NCBI GenBank assembly: GCA_014896455.1
Contig: JADBKJ010000020.1
Location: forward strand, 310,001 to 374,000
Reading direction: 5' to 3'
Origin: Thermoanaerobacter sp.
Lineage (GTDB): Bacteria; Bacillota; Thermoanaerobacteria; Thermoanaerobacterales; Thermoanaerobacteraceae
DNA: 64,000 nucleotides
In this document: piece after piece, positions 25,085 through 36,061 of the stretch
Numbering within the stretch: position 1 is the stretch's first letter
Layout: each line of letters begins with the position of its first letter
Notes under the pieces: generated by a model
Told to the model about the DNA's origin: nothing
Seen by the model: only the letters and a program-made list of their open reading frames with translations
Databases searched by the model: none
Position numbers and translations under genes: made by a program

Positions 25085-27166
25085 TCATTTAACTTCTTTT
25101 TGATAATCACATCCTGGATTAGAACATTTTAGTATATGTCCCTTTTTTGTATTTTTTTCTACTAACATGCTACCACAAACCGGACATTTTTCCTCAACAG
25201 GTTTGTCCCACAATATAAAATCGCAATCAGGTGCATTTTCGCAAGCGTAATAAGTTCGGCCTTTTTTGCTCTTTTTCTTTACAATTTCTCCACCACATTT
25301 AGGGCATTTAACACCAACCTTTTCGTATAAAGGTTTTGTATTTTTGCATTCAGGGAAACCAGAACAAGCAAGAAATTTTCCATACCTACCTTCCTTTACA
25401 ACCATATTTCTCCCACAAAGTTCACATTTAATGTCTGTTACTTCTACTTCTTCCTTTACCTCTATCTCTTCCATTTGTTCTTCTGCAATATTCAAAGTTT
25501 TGTAAAAGTCTTTGTAAAAATCTTCCACTACTTCATACCATTTCACTTGACCTTCTTCAATCTTATCTAACTGTTCTTCCATCTCAGCAGTAAATTTTAC
25601 ATCTACAATTTTTGAAAAGAACTCCTTTAATGCGTCTGTTACAATAAAACCTAATTCTGTAGGTTTTAAATTTTTTTTATCTTTTACCACATATCCTCTT
25701 TCTAACAAAGTAGAGATAGTAGGAGCATAAGTGCTGGGACGACCTATTCCTTTTTCTTCTAATTCTTTAATCAAAGAAGCTTCTGTATATCTAGGCGGAG
25801 GCTGGGTAAAATGCTGCATTGGTTTTAATTCCTCTAAAAACAATTTGGTCCCTTCTTGAAGTACAGGTACAGTTTTTTCTTCCTCTTCTTGCATATCTGT
25901 TCCTTCTACATACACTGTCATAAAACCCAAAAATTTAATGCTAGACCCTGAGGCTTTAAAAACATATCCATTATTTACTATGTCCATAGAAACAGTATCG
26001 TAAATTGCAGGTGCCATTTGACTTGCTATGAATCTACTCCAAACTAATTTGTACAATTTATATTGGTCTGGTGTTAGGGAATCTTTTATACTTTCCGGAT
26101 CCCTGTAAATAGAAGTAGGTCTTATAGCTTCATGAGCATCCTGAACATTGGCCTTTTTAGAAGCATAATTTGCTCCTGGATTGGCATACTCTTTTCCAAA
26201 CTTTTCAACTATATATTTATATACCTCTGCCTTAGCCTCATTTGCCACCCTTGTAGAATCTGTCCTCATATAAGTAATAAGACCTACACTGCCTTCTCCT
26301 TTGATTTCTACCCCTTCATATAATTGTTGTGCAATTAACATAGTTTTTTTTGCAGTAAATCCTAATTTTCTCGAAGCTTCTTGTTGTAAAGTACTAGTGA
26401 TAAAAGGTGGAGAAGGATTCCTCTTTTTGACACCTGTTTTTACTTTATCTATAATGTATTCTTCAGACAATGCTGCTAATATTTTGTCTACATCTTCTTT
26501 TGTCTTTAACTCAACTTTATCCTCTTTGGTACCGTAGAATTTTGCCTCAAACTTGCCAGAGTTTTTCTTATCAGAGAGAATTACGGTAATACTCCAATAT
26601 TCTTCTGGCACAAAGGCTTCTATTTCTCTTTCTCTGTCGCAGATAAGCCTAGCTGCTACTGATTGAACTCTGCCTGCACTTAATCCTCTCTTTATTTTTT
26701 TCCAAAGAAGAGGACTTATCTTATATCCTACTAATCTATCAAGAATTCTCCTGGCTTGCTGCGCATCTACCAAATTTAAATCTATAGAGCGAGGGTTTTT
26801 AAGAGCATTTTGCACTGCATTTTTTGTGATCTCGTGAAATTCTATGCGACAAGGCTCCTCAATATTCAAATTTAACAGTTGGGCAATATGCCAGGAAATT
26901 GCTTCTCCTTCTCTGTCAGGGTCGGTGGCCAAAAAAATTTTATCTACATCCTTTGCTTCTTTTTTTAACTTCTCTATAATAGCCCCTTTTCCCCGAATAG
27001 TTATGTACCTAGGAGCAAAATTGTTTTCAATATCGATACCTAATTGGCTTTTAGGCAAATCCCTAACATGTCCCATGGAGGCTGCTACTTTAAAATTTTT
27101 GCCTAAAAATTTAGATATAGTCTTAGCTTTAGCTGGAGATTCCACAATAACCAGAGATTTTGCCAT
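25085..27166 (-). CDS. topA: DNA topoisomerase I TopA
   Basis: Type IA topoisomerase of 693 residues that relaxes negative supercoils. The Toprim domain starts at MAKSLVIVESPAKAKTI, and the catalytic Tyr lies in GLITYMRTDSTR (about 300). The tail carries three zinc-ribbon modules with CxxC pairs (CELC, CPKC, CPVC), the usual Firmicute arrangement. An 18-codon in-frame extension upstream is rejected: GGAGGTGTCGAA stands directly before the ATG at 27166. It follows dprA by 50 bases, as in Bacillus. Confidence 0.97.
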   Translation of the reverse strand: MAKSLVIVESPAKAKTISKFLGKNFKVAASMGHVRDLPKSQLGIDIENNFAPRYITIRGKGAIIEKLKKEAKDVDKIFLATDPDREGEAISWHIAQLLNLNIEEPCRIEFHEITKNAVQNALKNPRSIDLNLVDAQQARRILDRLVGYKISPLLWKKIKRGLSAGRVQSVAARLICDREREIEAFVPEEYWSITVILSDKKNSGKFEAKFYGTKEDKVELKTKEDVDKILAALSEEYIIDKVKTGVKKRNPSPPFITSTLQQEASRKLGFTAKKTMLIAQQLYEGVEIKGEGSVGLITYMRTDSTRVANEAKAEVYKYIVEKFGKEYANPGANYASKKANVQDAHEAIRPTSIYRDPESIKDSLTPDQYKLYKLVWSRFIASQMAPAIYDTVSMDIVNNGYVFKASGSSIKFLGFMTVYVEGTDMQEEEEKTVPVLQEGTKLFLEELKPMQHFTQPPPRYTEASLIKELEEKGIGRPSTYAPTISTLLERGYVVKDKKNLKPTELGFIVTDALKEFFSKIVDVKFTAEMEEQLDKIEEGQVKWYEVVEDFYKDFYKTLNIAEEQMEEIEVKEEVEVTDIKCELCGRNMVVKEGRYGKFLACSGFPECKNTKPLYEKVGVKCPKCGGEIVKKKSKKGRTYYACENAPDCDFILWDKPVEEKCPVCGSMLVEKNTKKGHILKCSNPGCDYQKEVK

Positions 27167-27216
27167 TTCGACACCTCCAAAACAATTTATAATTATATCA
27201 AAGTTTTTGACAATTA

Positions 27217-28305
27217 TCAAAATATTTTTTTCTCATATTTATTGCCAGGAAGTTTTTCAACCATACCTTTTAACATTAAAGAAGATAAAATTGCATTAAG
27301 TTTTGAGATTTTTATTTTCATATAGCCTGCTATTTCTTCTACATCTCTTGGAGCTTCACAAATAAAATCGTACACTTCTTTCTCTTCCTCAGTCAGAGAA
27401 GACATAAGATTTTCCTCAATCTTTTGTTGGATATCCTCTCTTAAATTAAATTCTTCTAAAATATCCTCAACACCAATTACAATTTTCGCACCTTGTTTTA
27501 TGAGCTCATTTGTTCCTCTGCTATAAGCACTCGTTATATTCCCAGGTACTGCAAAAACCTCTCTTCCTTGTTCTAAGGCAAATTGAGCCGTCAATAATGA
27601 TCCACTTTTTATTCCTGCTTCTATCACAACTACTCCAAGAGATAACCCGCTTATGATTCTATTCCTCAGAGGAAAATTTTGTGGCAGCGGAGGAGAATCA
27701 AGGGGAAACTCTGAAACCAGCAATCCCTCCTCACTAATTTGCTCCATCAGCTTTTTATTTTCTCTTGGATAAACTATGTTTATGCCATTTCCCAAAACAG
27801 CAATAGTTTTTCCTCTTTCTTTCAACGCTCCTATATGAGAAAAACTATCAATTCCTCTTGCCATGCCACTTACAACTGTTATACCTCTTTCTGATAGTTC
27901 ATAGGCCAATTTTTGTGCCACTTGTTTTCCATAAAAAGTAGCATTTCTTGCGCCCACCATGGCAATGAGCAAATTATCTTTTAAATTTATATTTCCCTTC
28001 AAATATAAAACAGGAGGTGGGTCATAAATATTTTTTAATTCTTTCGGATATTCCTCCTCTTCTAATGTATATACACTTATTTTTAAATTTTGTAATCTTT
28101 CTATATAATCAAAAGGGTTCAACTTCTGAGCTTCTATTATATTTTGTACTAATTTTCTATTTCCTATCGCTTTAAAAATATCAATTTCTTTTGCTTTATA
28201 CACACCTTCCGCAGTTTTGAAAAATTCCATCAATTGAACATAACTTTTATACCCTATTCCTTTTACAGTACTTAACCATATTATAAAAATCTTTTCCCTT
28301 TCCAT
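27217..28305 (-). CDS. dprA: DNA processing protein DprA (Smf)
   Basis: Single-strand DNA-binding protein that loads RecA on incoming DNA during transformation, 362 residues. It has an N-terminal SAM/HhH-like region (about 8-60), a Rossmann-type core (about 95-285) with MVGARNATFYGKQVA, GMARGIDSFSHIGAL and SGSLLTAQFALEQGREVFAVPGN, and a C-terminal winged-helix domain (about 305-360). A comM-like gene is also in the window. Start ATG after AAAGGGGAGC. Confidence 0.95.
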   Translation of the reverse strand: MEREKIFIIWLSTVKGIGYKSYVQLMEFFKTAEGVYKAKEIDIFKAIGNRKLVQNIIEAQKLNPFDYIERLQNLKISVYTLEEEEYPKELKNIYDPPPVLYLKGNINLKDNLLIAMVGARNATFYGKQVAQKLAYELSERGITVVSGMARGIDSFSHIGALKERGKTIAVLGNGINIVYPRENKKLMEQISEEGLLVSEFPLDSPPLPQNFPLRNRIISGLSLGVVVIEAGIKSGSLLTAQFALEQGREVFAVPGNITSAYSRGTNELIKQGAKIVIGVEDILEEFNLREDIQQKIEENLMSSLTEEEKEVYDFICEAPRDVEEIAGYMKIKISKLNAILSSLMLKGMVEKLPGNKYEKKIF

Positions 28306-28344
28306 AATTGCTCCCCTTTAACATCGTTTTCCCTAATTATCTTT

Positions 28345-28371
28345 ATTATAATACATAACCTGTGATAAAAT
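28345..28371. promoter_or_regulatory. Overlapping divergent promoters of dprA and rnhB
   Basis: Minus strand: TATAAT (28345-28350) with a TTTATT -35 about 18 bases upstream, reading to dprA. Plus strand: an extended -10, TGATAAAAT (TAAAAT at 28366-28371), reading to rnhB. The two start regions lie within 30 bases of each other, so polymerase binding at one should interfere with the other. Confidence 0.5.
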
Positions 28372-28394
28372 AAAGAAAAAAGAAAGGTGATACA

Positions 28395-29123
28395 ATGTCA
28401 AACTTATATAGCCTACGCCAACTAAAAAACTACTTATACCAAAACCCCTCTTGTGACTTTCAATCTCTCAGCTTAAATGAAGCAGCTAAAAAGTGGCTTG
28501 AAAAAGAAACAGAAAGAATAAACAATCTAAAATACTATGAAAATCAATTATATCAATTAAATTTAAATTTCATTGCTGGAGTAGACGAGGCGGGAAGAGG
28601 TCCTTTAGTAGGACCAGTAGTTGCCGCGTGTGTAATACTTCCTAAAAAAATTTTCATCCCTGAGATAAATGACTCGAAAAAACTATCTGAAGAAAAAAGA
28701 GAAGTATTGTCAGAGGTAATAAAAAAAGTAGCTATCTCGTATGCCATTGGAATAGTTGATTGCGAAGAAATTGATAAAATAAATATACTAAATGCTACCT
28801 ACAAAGCCATGCAGATTGCTGTTTCAAAAATACAACAAAAAATTGATTACCTTTTAGTAGATGCTATTACCATTCCTCAAATAGAGATAAATCAAAAAGC
28901 GATAATAAAAGGAGATTCAAAAAGTATCTCTATAGCTGCTGCCTCTATACTGGCAAAGGTTGAAAGAGATAAAATAATGAAAGAATACCACAAAATCTAT
29001 CCTCAGTATAATTTTGAAAAAAATAAGGGTTATGGTACAAAAGAACATATTGAAGCTTTAAAAAAATACGGTCCCTCTCCTATCCACAGAAAGACTTTTA
29101 TTGAAAAAATTCTGAAAGGATGA
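28395..29123 (+). CDS. rnhB: Ribonuclease HII RnhB
   Basis: Removes RNA and misincorporated ribonucleotides from DNA, 242 residues. A helical N-terminal extension (about 1-55), usual in Firmicute RNase HII, precedes the catalytic domain starting AGVDEAGRGPLVGPVVAA (Asp and Glu of the active site). The further acidic ligands are in NDSKKLS (Asp) and DYLLVDA. Start ATG after AAGAAAGGTG. It is followed six bases later by yraN, the same pair as in many Clostridia. Confidence 0.96.
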   Translation: MSNLYSLRQLKNYLYQNPSCDFQSLSLNEAAKKWLEKETERINNLKYYENQLYQLNLNFIAGVDEAGRGPLVGPVVAACVILPKKIFIPEINDSKKLSEEKREVLSEVIKKVAISYAIGIVDCEEIDKINILNATYKAMQIAVSKIQQKIDYLLVDAITIPQIEINQKAIIKGDSKSISIAAASILAKVERDKIMKEYHKIYPQYNFEKNKGYGTKEHIEALKKYGPSPIHRKTFIEKILKG

Positions 29124-29129
29124 AAAACA

Positions 29130-30488
<1,359 letters not shown>

Positions 30489-30519
30489 TCAATTGAGTAT
30501 TTTATGTCGTTTAGAAAAA

Positions 30520-30548
30520 ATTATAAGAGAAAATTTCAAAATTTACAA
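30520..30548 (-). promoter_or_regulatory. Sigma-A promoter of trpS
   Basis: On the minus strand: TTGTAA, 17-base spacer, TATAAT, about 47 bases before the TTG start of trpS. It lies directly behind the stop of the YitT-family gene. Confidence 0.7.
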
Positions 30549-30554
30549 TGAAAT

Positions 30555-31421
30555 TTAAAATAATTCCCTCATAAATCCTTTTCCATGGACTTCGGCTACA
30601 TCTAATATGGAGATAAAAGCATTTTCATCTATTTGGTGTACAATAAGTTTAAGCTGTGGAAGCTGTGTTAAAGACACAATAGAGTATAAAACCTTTTTAC
30701 TCTCCTTAGTATAAGCTCCCTCTCCATGTAACAAAGTAACCCCCCTTTTTAATGTGGTCATTATCTCTTTACTCACTTCTTCTACTTTGTCAGTAACTAT
30801 AAGTACCATTTTTTGTCTATTAAATCCCTTTAGAGTTTTATCTACCATGTAGGAAGTAATGTACATTGAGACAAGAGTGTAAAGAGCACTGGTCAAACCA
30901 AAAAATATAGCTCCAATAGCTACGATAAAAAAGTTAACAATAAAGGAAATATGCCCAATTTCAAAATTATCATATTTCTTTTTTACAATTACAGAAATTA
31001 TATCTAAACCGCCAGTTGACCCGTGATTACTAAAAACTATTCCCATACCTAAACCATTTAACACTCCGCCGTATAAACTCAAAAGTAATGGATCATTTAT
31101 ATGTAATATATTTTTTATTGAATAAGTAAGCACCAAAAACAAAGAAAGTGATACAGTACCTATAATAGTAAAAATTGTAAACCTCAAATTTACTTTTTTA
31201 TAGCTCAAAATTAAAAGTGGGATGTTTAGCAAAAATATAGTGTATCCTGCAGGAAACTTGGTTAAATACTGTATAATAAGTGCAATACCAGAGACTCCTC
31301 CACTTAAAAGTTTAGCATGAACAATAAACATGTTAATACCAATAGCAGACATTAAAGTTCCTATAAGAATAAAGAAAATATTTTTTATACTTTCCCTATT
31401 AAAAAAACTTGTTATCTCCAA
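30555..31421 (-). CDS. YitT-family (DUF161/DUF2179) membrane protein
   Basis: An integral membrane protein of about 289 residues with five or six hydrophobic segments in the first 190 residues (starting IFFILIGTLMSAIGINMFIV) and a C-terminal soluble DUF2179 domain (about 205-285) with LKRGVTLLHGEGAYTKESKKVL and MREL. The family is widespread in Firmicutes and its transport or signalling role is unknown. I prefer TTG 31421, six bases after AAGGTG, to the ATG at 31454, which has no ribosome site. A palindrome lies over the presumed promoter area just upstream. Confidence 0.87.
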   Translation of the reverse strand: MEITSFFNRESIKNIFFILIGTLMSAIGINMFIVHAKLLSGGVSGIALIIQYLTKFPAGYTIFLLNIPLLILSYKKVNLRFTIFTIIGTVSLSLFLVLTYSIKNILHINDPLLLSLYGGVLNGLGMGIVFSNHGSTGGLDIISVIVKKKYDNFEIGHISFIVNFFIVAIGAIFFGLTSALYTLVSMYITSYMVDKTLKGFNRQKMVLIVTDKVEEVSKEIMTTLKRGVTLLHGEGAYTKESKKVLYSIVSLTQLPQLKLIVHQIDENAFISILDVAEVHGKGFMRELF

Positions 31422-31484
31422 AGCTAACACCTTCTTATCACAATTGATAATCAATTACTTTACATAAAATTTTTATTGTAATTT

Positions 31485-33017
31485 TTATTTATACCAATAT
31501 TTGCTATCAACAATTCTATACTGTAATGCTTCTGCTACATGCTCAAACTTAATATTTTCTGCACCTTCCAAATCAGCAATTGTACGAGCAACTTTTAAAA
31601 TTTTATTATATCCTCTTGCACTTAAATAAAATTTTTCGAAAGCCCCATTTAAAAATTTTTTAGTATCTTCGTCTAGTTTGCAATATTTTTTTAGCATATT
31701 TCCTTTTAATTGAGAATTAAAGTATATACCAGTACCTTTATACCTTTTAAGTTGAATTTCTCGTGCTTTTATAACTCGTTGGCGAATTTCCTTGGAACTT
31801 TCCGATGGCGTTTCTTCTTCGAAATATTTATCTTTTTTAAGAGGTTTTACCTCCACATGTAAATCAATTCTATCTAACAAAGGTCCTGAAATTTTATTTT
31901 GGTATCTTCTTATTTCATTTGCACTGCAATGGCATTCGTGAGTATCATCGCCATAATAGCCACAAGGACAGGGATTCATAGCTAAAATTAAAATAAATTT
32001 ACTCGGATAACTAAAGCTACCATTTACGCGAGTAATTGTAACCACTTCATCTTCTAAGGGCTGCCTTAAAACTTCTATTGCATCTTTTTTAAATTCAGGA
32101 ATCTCGTCTAAAAATAACACTCCATAGTGGGCAAGGGATACTTCTCCAGGCTTAGGATATTTTCCTCCCCCAACTAAAGCAACTGTAGAGATAGTATGAT
32201 GAGGAGCTCTAAAAGGTCGAGTAGTGATAAGAGGTGTACCTTTTGGAAGCAATCCTGCTATACTGTATATCTTGGTAACTTCTAAAGCCTCTTCAAAACT
32301 TAACTGAGGAAGAATAGTAGGAAAACGCCTTGCCAACATAGTTTTACCCGCTCCCGGAGGGCCAATCATTAGCACATTGTGGCCTCCGGCAGCAGCAATC
32401 TCAAGTACCCTTTTGGCATTTTCTTGTCCCTTTACTTCCGCAAAATCTACGTCGTATTCTACATTATCAAAAAAACTATTAATATCTAAAGCAAAAGATT
32501 TTATTTTCTTATCTCCATTTAAAAATTCAACTACTTCTTTTAAATTTTTCATAGGATATACTTTTATTCCCTCAACAACTGCCGCTTCATAAGCATTTTC
32601 ATAAGGAACAACAATAGAGGATATACCTTTTTCCTTTGCCCCGATTACCATTGGCAGTATACCATTTACGCCTCTTAGGCTTCCGTCCAAAGAAAGTTCA
32701 CCTACAAAGGCTATATCCTCCTTTTCCTCTTTTATCTCCTCTGTGCATTTTAAAATTCCTATTGCTAAAGGCAAATCAAACGCAGTACCTTCTTTTTTAG
32801 TATCCGCTGGTGCTAAATTTACAGTAATTTTTTTGAGGGGAAATTCAAAGCCACTGTTTTTGATAGCAGACCTTACTCTGTCTCTTGCTTCCTTAACTTC
32901 TGTATCGCCCAAGCCCACAATATCAAAAGAAGGAATTCCTGTAGATAAATCTACCTCCACCTCTACCACATAGGCATTTATCCCTAAGACTGCCATACTT
33001 TTTACTTTAGAAAGCAT
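31485..33017 (-). CDS. comM: ComM/YifB-like Mg-chelatase-family AAA+ protein
   Basis: AAA+ protein of 510 residues with an N-terminal ChlI/Lon-S5-like domain (about 1-170), a Walker A GPPGAGKTMLARR near residue 212 and a C-terminal Mg-chelatase domain with a Cys-rich patch (CPCGYYGDDTHECHC). ComM helicases promote branch migration in natural transformation in Gram-negatives; in Firmicutes the role is less clear. The in-frame 39-codon extension is rejected because AGGGGG stands six bases before the ATG at 33017. It starts 12 bases after rbgA. Confidence 0.9.
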   Translation of the reverse strand: MLSKVKSMAVLGINAYVVEVEVDLSTGIPSFDIVGLGDTEVKEARDRVRSAIKNSGFEFPLKKITVNLAPADTKKEGTAFDLPLAIGILKCTEEIKEEKEDIAFVGELSLDGSLRGVNGILPMVIGAKEKGISSIVVPYENAYEAAVVEGIKVYPMKNLKEVVEFLNGDKKIKSFALDINSFFDNVEYDVDFAEVKGQENAKRVLEIAAAGGHNVLMIGPPGAGKTMLARRFPTILPQLSFEEALEVTKIYSIAGLLPKGTPLITTRPFRAPHHTISTVALVGGGKYPKPGEVSLAHYGVLFLDEIPEFKKDAIEVLRQPLEDEVVTITRVNGSFSYPSKFILILAMNPCPCGYYGDDTHECHCSANEIRRYQNKISGPLLDRIDLHVEVKPLKKDKYFEEETPSESSKEIRQRVIKAREIQLKRYKGTGIYFNSQLKGNMLKKYCKLDEDTKKFLNGAFEKFYLSARGYNKILKVARTIADLEGAENIKFEHVAEALQYRIVDSKYWYK

Positions 33018-33028
33018 AAAAATCCCCC

Positions 33029-33862
33029 TTATGGTCTTTCCAGAGAAATCTTCCCCAGTTTCCCCTTGCGAAAATCTTCCAGCAAAATATGAGAAGTTTT
33101 TAATGTATCTACTTCTCCACCTGCAATTAAACAACCTCTTTTTCTGCCTATTTCTTTTAAAAGTTCAAAATCTTCATCTACTATTTTATCAATTTTATAG
33201 CGAGACATCAAATAATTAGGATAATACTTCTTTAAGATTGTTACTAAGTTTAATGCTATTTCTTCTATGTCTAATATTTCATCTTTTATAGCTCCAGTAA
33301 TTGCTAACATAATTCCTATTTTTTTATCGTCAAATTTTGGCCAGAGTATGCCAGGAGTGTCCAAAAGGTCGAAATAAGGAGTTTTTATCCAATGCAAAGC
33401 CCTTGTAACCCCAGGCTTATCGCCAGTCTTTGCCCTTTTACTGCCAATTAATTTATTAATAAAAGTAGATTTACCAACATTTGGAACACCTACAATCATT
33501 CCTCTCAGCCTTGGAATCATTCCTTTTTGCTTTTTTTTATCCAAAATATCTCGACAAACTCTCTGAGTTACTTCATTTATCTCTTTAAGGCCAAATCCTG
33601 TAATTGAATTAACTTTTACCGCTTCTATTCCCTTTTCTTTAAAATATTCTATCCATAAATCCGTAATTACATCATCAGCCAAATCAGCTTTATTGAGAAG
33701 AATGATCCTTTTTTTATTTTTTACAATATCATCAATATCTGGGTTTCTACTGCTTCTAGGTATTCTCGCATCTACTATTTCGTATACTACATCTACTAAC
33801 TTAAGGTTAGAAACTATCTCCTTTTTAGATTTTGCCATATGTCCAGGATACCACTGTATCAT
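33029..33862 (-). CDS. rbgA: Ribosome biogenesis GTPase RbgA (YlqF)
   Basis: Circularly permuted GTPase needed for late 50S assembly, 277 residues. The motif order is permuted: G4 LLNKADL (about 60) comes before G1 GVPNVGKST (about 125) and G3 DTPGI (about 170). The C-terminal helical domain binds rRNA. Start ATG 33862 follows GGAGGAATTAG; five upstream codons are left out. It follows rplS behind a terminator-like hairpin, the classic rplS-rbgA-rnhB neighbourhood. Confidence 0.95.
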   Translation of the reverse strand: MIQWYPGHMAKSKKEIVSNLKLVDVVYEIVDARIPRSSRNPDIDDIVKNKKRIILLNKADLADDVITDLWIEYFKEKGIEAVKVNSITGFGLKEINEVTQRVCRDILDKKKQKGMIPRLRGMIVGVPNVGKSTFINKLIGSKRAKTGDKPGVTRALHWIKTPYFDLLDTPGILWPKFDDKKIGIMLAITGAIKDEILDIEEIALNLVTILKKYYPNYLMSRYKIDKIVDEDFELLKEIGRKRGCLIAGGEVDTLKTSHILLEDFRKGKLGKISLERP

Positions 33863-33884
33863 GTCTAATTCCTCCACATATTTA

Positions 33885-33908
33885 AAAAAGGGGCTTTAAC
33901 CCCTTTTT
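33885..33908 (-). terminator. Terminator/attenuator after rplS
   Basis: AAAAAGGGG and CCCCTTTTT pair over a 6-base loop, beginning inside the rplS stop codon; a T-run follows on the minus strand. rbgA starts only 22 bases further on, so part of the transcripts must read through, which would lower rbgA relative to L19. Confidence 0.75.
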
Positions 33909-34251
33909 ACATTAATTCCTTTATCTTTGTAGCAGCTTTTCCTACTCTCTTTCTCAAATAATACAATTTTGCTCTTCTGACTTTACCTCTCCTTATAACC
34001 TCTATCTTTTCAATTCTTGGAGAGTGAAGTGGAAAAGTCCTTTCAACTCCAACGCCATAAGATACACGTCTTACAGTGAAAGTCTCTCTTAAACCTGAAC
34101 CACTCTTTTTAATTACTATCCCTTCAAAAGGCTGAATTCTTTCCCTATCACCTTCAATAACCTTATAATGTACCCTTATAGTATCTCCTACATTAAAAGG
34201 AGTTAAGTCTTTTCTCATCTGCTGACTTTCAACTGCTTTTATTAAGTCCAC
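33907..34251 (-). CDS. rplS: 50S ribosomal protein L19
   Basis: Ribosomal protein L19 at the subunit interface, 114 residues: [15 protein letters not shown] start, [45 protein letters not shown] and the [20 protein letters not shown] tail. The start is GTG at 34251, behind AAGGAGGG; the 11-codon longer frame is not supported. It follows trmD by 22 bases in the conserved rpsP-khpA-rimM-trmD-rplS order. Confidence 0.97.
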
Positions 34252-34273
34252 TATTTTTCCCTCCTTCCACCTT

Positions 34274-35002
34274 CTAAATGTCAAGCCCTTTTTCTCTTAA
34301 AAACTTTTTATCTTCTTCAGTCAAAACAGCCTTTTTAAGCAAATCAGGCCGTTTTAAAATAGTTATCTCTAAAGACTTTTGCCTTCGCCATTTAGCTATT
34401 TCGGCATGATTACCACTTAGTAAAATTTCTGGCACCTTCATACCTCTAAAAACTTCTGGCCTTGTATACTGTGGATATTCCAATAAATTATTAGCAAAGG
34501 ATTCTTCTATAGCGCTTTGAGGGTGTGAAAGTACTCCTTCAATAAGTCTTGTTACCGCGTCAATGATAGCCATGGCGGCTATCTCTCCGCCTGTCAATAT
34601 AAAATCTCCTAAAGAAATTTCTTCATCAATAACAGAATAGACTCTTTCATCTATTCCTTCATAGTGGCCACACAAAAGGGCTATTCTTTCTAATTTAGAC
34701 ATCTTAACCGCCATTTCCTGATTGAAAATTTTACCTTTAGGACCAAGGTAATATACAGGAATATTTCCTTGACTTTTTACAAATTCAATTGCATCAAAGA
34801 GAGGCTGAGGCATCATCACCATTCCTGGCCCGCCTCCATAAGGATAATCATCTACTCTTTTGTGTTTATCCTTTGAAAAATCTCTTATATTTATCAAATT
34901 AACTTTTATTTTCCCTTTTTCAATAGCCCTTTTCAATATACTATAGGATAAAACACTATCAAACATTTCAGGAAATAGGGTTAATACGTCAAAAATCATC
35001 AT
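34274..35002 (-). CDS. trmD: tRNA (guanine-37-N1)-methyltransferase TrmD
   Basis: SPOUT-class knotted methyltransferase of 242 residues that makes m1G37 and so prevents frameshifting. Conserved segments are [28 protein letters not shown], the knot region [13 protein letters not shown] and GDFILTGGE. It overlaps rimM by four bases. Length is normal. Confidence 0.97.
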   Translation of the reverse strand: MMIFDVLTLFPEMFDSVLSYSILKRAIEKGKIKVNLINIRDFSKDKHKRVDDYPYGGGPGMVMMPQPLFDAIEFVKSQGNIPVYYLGPKGKIFNQEMAVKMSKLERIALLCGHYEGIDERVYSVIDEEISLGDFILTGGEIAAMAIIDAVTRLIEGVLSHPQSAIEESFANNLLEYPQYTRPEVFRGMKVPEILLSGNHAEIAKWRRQKSLEITILKRPDLLKKAVLTEEDKKFLREKGLDI

Positions 35003-35502
35003 AGCCCCTCCAGAAGATGGACCACCATTACTTTATTGTCAATATCAATTTTTTTGACCACTTCTTTTATAGCAGGAATTAGTATTTCCCTCTCCTCAGT
35101 TTTTATTACATATACATCATTTGCACCTGTCTTAAGTACCTCTACCAATGTACCCAGAAAACTTCCTTCTTCTGTATACACCTTTATCCCGACTAAATCT
35201 TTGATGAAATATTCATTTTCTTCTAACTCCAAAGCATTTTGAGAGTCAACTTTTAAAAAAGCCCCTTTTAATTTTTCTGCATCGCCTCTAGTATCAATTC
35301 CTTTTAATTTTACACAAACTCCTTTAGATATAATCTTGACATATTCAATGTCATATTTGTGGGGCCTTTGTTGGTCATCAAAAATCCATACATACTCAAG
35401 GTCATAAAACCTTTCAGGAACATTGGTAAGAGGATATACTTTAACTTCGCCCTTAATGCCATGGGCAGAAGTAACTTTTCCTACATTATAATAAGCAGCC
35501 AT
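34999..35502 (-). CDS. rimM: 16S rRNA processing protein RimM
   Basis: 30S maturation factor of 167 residues that binds S19. The N-terminal domain begins [23 protein letters not shown], and the PRC-barrel C-terminal domain contains [21 protein letters not shown]. Start ATG after TAGGTGGTGG. It overlaps trmD by four bases and follows khpA by eight. Confidence 0.96.
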   Translation of the reverse strand: MAAYYNVGKVTSAHGIKGEVKVYPLTNVPERFYDLEYVWIFDDQQRPHKYDIEYVKIISKGVCVKLKGIDTRGDAEKLKGAFLKVDSQNALELEENEYFIKDLVGIKVYTEEGSFLGTLVEVLKTGANDVYVIKTEEREILIPAIKEVVKKIDIDNKVMVVHLLEGL

Positions 35503-35510
35503 ACCACCAC

Positions 35511-35738
35511 CTAGATTATCTCAACAATCACACGTTTCTTTTCTTTTAAGGCAGCAGCTTTAACCAATGTACGAATTGCTTGAGCAATCCTTCCCTGTTT
35601 CCCAATTACTTTTCCCATATCTTCGGGAGCAACTTTAAGCTCTATGATAACAGATTGCTGTCCTTCAATTTCATTGACTTCTACAGCATCAGGATTATCA
35701 ACTAACGCTTTGGCTATAGTTTTAACCAATTCTCCCAT
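35511..35738 (-). CDS. khpA: KH-domain RNA-binding protein KhpA (YlqC)
   Basis: A 75-residue single KH domain with the GxxG loop as GKQGRI (about 44). KhpA forms heterodimers with KhpB and binds structured RNAs in Firmicutes. It sits between rpsP and rimM as usual. Start ATG behind GAGGAGGTG. Confidence 0.93.
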   Translation of the reverse strand: MGELVKTIAKALVDNPDAVEVNEIEGQQSVIIELKVAPEDMGKVIGKQGRIAQAIRTLVKAAALKEKKRVIVEII

Positions 35739-35763
35739 TATTACACCTCCTCACAAGAGAGGA

Positions 35764-36024
35764 TTATTGAGATGCACTATTGCCAATTATACCTTCTTTT
35801 TTAAACAGTGACTTTACAGTATCTGAAGGTTGGGCACCAACACTAAGCCACTTTTTAGCCTTTTCAACATCTATTTTTATTTCAGCAGGCTGGGCTATAG
35901 GATTGTAATATCCTATCTCATCAATAAACCTTCCATCTCTTGGTGACTTTGAATCTGCTACTACTATCCTGTAAAAAGGTCTTTTCTTAGCCCCAAACCT
36001 TTTTAATCTTATTCTGACTGCCAC
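35764..36024 (-). CDS. rpsP: 30S ribosomal protein S16
   Basis: Ribosomal protein S16, 86 residues, typical start [33 protein letters not shown] and GYYNP. The start is GTG at 36024 behind AGGAGGTGAG. It follows ffh by 37 bases, as in Bacillus. Confidence 0.97.
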   Translation of the reverse strand: MAVRIRLKRFGAKKRPFYRIVVADSKSPRDGRFIDEIGYYNPIAQPAEIKIDVEKAKKWLSVGAQPSDTVKSLFKKEGIIGNSASQ

Positions 36025-36061
36025 TTTCTCACCTCCTTCAAAAGTTGCCCACCTTCCGATA

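Noticed and set aside
25085-27220. Longer TopA start with 18 extra residues
   Set aside because: The extension lies upstream of a perfect GGAGGTG site and crosses toward dprA; the shorter start matches the family's N-terminus.
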